From positions 1 to 60,754 of the forward strand of contig NZ_FZPO01000010.1 of assembly GCF_900198655.1 (NCBI RefSeq): a DNA stretch of 60,754 nt, read 5' to 3'. The stretch is from Helicobacter equorum (GTDB taxonomy: Bacteria; Campylobacterota; Campylobacteria; Campylobacterales; Helicobacteraceae). The notes beneath the pieces are model-generated. The model ran no database searches, was not told the DNA's origin, and was given only the letters and a program-made list of their open reading frames with translations. Position numbers and translations under genes: made by a program. Below are positions 59,825-60,754 of the stretch, piece after piece (positions within the stretch are counted from its first letter, which is position 1; each line of letters begins with the position of its first letter).

Positions 59825-60754
59825 TTACTTAACATCGTGTGTCAATTGCCTTCCTAAGCTTACACAAAGCAACCTATAGCTCATCACCATTTTTTCCATT
59901 CCCTCGCGTATAATCCCCACAGATTTATAATAAAATCCCTCAATATCATCTCTAGGCAAATGTAACGCACTCACCATGAGATTATGTAAAATATGTCCAA
60001 CACTCCCCTCAAAAAGTAACCCCACAAAGGTATTTTGCGCACTCATCTTAAGACTAAAGTGGTGCACGCGATCGATTAGGGCAAATAATTCCTTTTTGTT
60101 GCATACTCTGCAGGATAAAAGCGTCATAAATTCCTCTTTGTATGCAAGCACTTCCGCAAGATTCAAATCCCCGTATGTCCTAAAAACTTGTGTATAATCG
60201 GTACTACAATGTGCGATAATTTTGTTGATAGCTTTTTGCTTTTTTCCTCTCTCAAGCTCACGTAAACTAAATTCCTCTATACTGCATGCCTTTGTTCCTT
60301 GTATATACGCACCCTCACCGAGATTCAGCACGATACGCGGTGTAAATGCCTTGATACATCGCTCCATACTACGCGCACTCAAACTAAATAGCGCGTCAGA
60401 ATAAACACTAGATTCTGTATTACCTTGCACCTTGAAGGCATGAGCTGGAATCTGTGGCACCTCTTTGCCATAAAAAGAGTTTTTGGCATGTTTGCTTTTG
60501 CCCTCGATATAGCCACAATCAAGTCCGCATATCAATACTTCCTCGCCCAAAAGTGCAGCAAGTGCAAAACCCGCATTGCCAACATATGGCGCACTAAATT
60601 CCACAACGCTTTTTGCACCAAACATATAAGCCCCTGCACTTCCACCGCGCATAAATATATAAGCGTTTTTGCCAAGAGCCAAAGCTTCTGGCTGCACGAC
60701 GCTACCACAAAGTAACGTGGTATCGCCCAAAGGTGCTTGTATCAGCACATCTTT
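59825..60754 (-). CDS. Maf/DUF115 motility-associated flagellin glycosylation factor, C-terminal part
   Basis: The frame is open to the window edge (Lys-Asp before GTG 60748), so the 5' part is outside. At least 309 residues remain. PYVGNAGFALAALLGEEVLICGLDCGYIEGK contains the DUF115 pattern (NAGFALA, GLDCGY), and HAKNSFYGKEV follows. Maf proteins transfer nonulosonic acids such as pseudaminic acid to flagellin in Helicobacter and Campylobacter. That activity is inferred from family. Confidence 0.85.
   Translation of the reverse strand, partial: KDVLIQAPLGDTTLLCGSVVQPEALALGKNAYIFMRGGSAGAYMFGAKSVVEFSAPYVGNAGFALAALLGEEVLICGLDCGYIEGKSKHAKNSFYGKEVPQIPAHAFKVQGNTESSVYSDALFSLSARSMERCIKAFTPRIVLNLGEGAYIQGTKACSIEEFSLRELERGKKQKAINKIIAHCSTDYTQVFRTYGDLNLAEVLAYKEEFMTLLSCRVCNKKELFALIDRVHHFSLKMSAQNTFVGLLFEGSVGHILHNLMVSALHLPRDDIEGFYYKSVGIIREGMEKMVMSYRLLCVSLGRQLTHDVK

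Overview
The window looks like a chromosomal segment of a Helicobacter species outside H. pylori (phylum Campylobacterota). The DNA is AT-rich with short intergenic gaps. Many gene blocks match H. pylori or Campylobacter order: rnr-holA-rpsF-ssb-rpsR; ribE-flhB2; tatD-mltD and lptA-engB; infB-ylxR-thrB-tsaB-like; purA-fliJ-motE; tolB-pal-cpoB-slyD; csd4 next to the FliS co-chaperone gene; argF-UPF0763-hemN-FeS protein; and bamA-mqnC-M16 protein. Family traits also fit: futalosine menaquinone synthesis (MqnE, MqnC), a second-type GluRS (GltX2), the Csd4 cell-shape carboxypeptidase and a Maf flagellin glycosylation factor. Presence of argF argues against H. pylori itself. The species cannot be fixed from this sequence.

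Layout. 1-4.6 kb: phosphoesterase tail, RNase R, DNA polymerase III delta, S6-SSB-S18. 4.6-9.3 kb: ABC ATPase, FlhB2 and riboflavin synthase on the minus strand; TatD, a lytic transglycosylase, LptA and EngB on the plus strand. 9.3-18.1 kb: a long minus-strand stretch with CapA-like enzyme, IF-2, YlxR, ThrB, TsaB-like, MotE-like, FliJ, PurA and HisZ-like. 18.2-29.6 kb: MnmA, SlyD/Tol-Pal, TIGR02757, Csd4, FliS co-chaperone, GltX2, a decayed membrane-protein gene, LpxC and MqnE. 29.8-35.6 kb: an acyltransferase, a PilM/PilN/PilO-like operon and two tandem outer-membrane barrel paralogues. 35.6-44.2 kb: MoaA/MobA, a glycosyltransferase/pseudopilin-like/GT-C cluster, RmuC and an MMPL-type exporter. 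44.2-60.7 kb: ArgF-HemN cluster, a decayed DUF305 gene, an unusual tRNA-Glu, PPK2, CinA-like, M16-like, MqnC, BamA, GdhA, a phase-variable glycosyltransferase, a decayed bioC, BioD and a 3' Maf fragment.

Themes. Envelope construction dominates (LptA, LpxC, BamA, Tol-Pal, Csd4, MltD, LolD-like), with flagellar accessory genes (FlhB2, FliJ, MotE-like, FliS co-chaperone, Maf). Three G/C homopolymer tracts of 10-11 bases occur. One lies inside the CapA-like gene (in frame here), one near the 5' end of a glycosyltransferase (out of frame here), and one in the loop of an intergenic hairpin. The first two look like phase-variation switches on surface-related enzymes. Three genes are visibly decayed (bioC, DUF305, a membrane protein). 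The least explained locus is the PilMNO-like operon followed by two outer-membrane barrels, with no pilin, ATPase or secretin gene nearby.

All identifications come from reading motifs and recalling family and gene-order knowledge; no database search was run.
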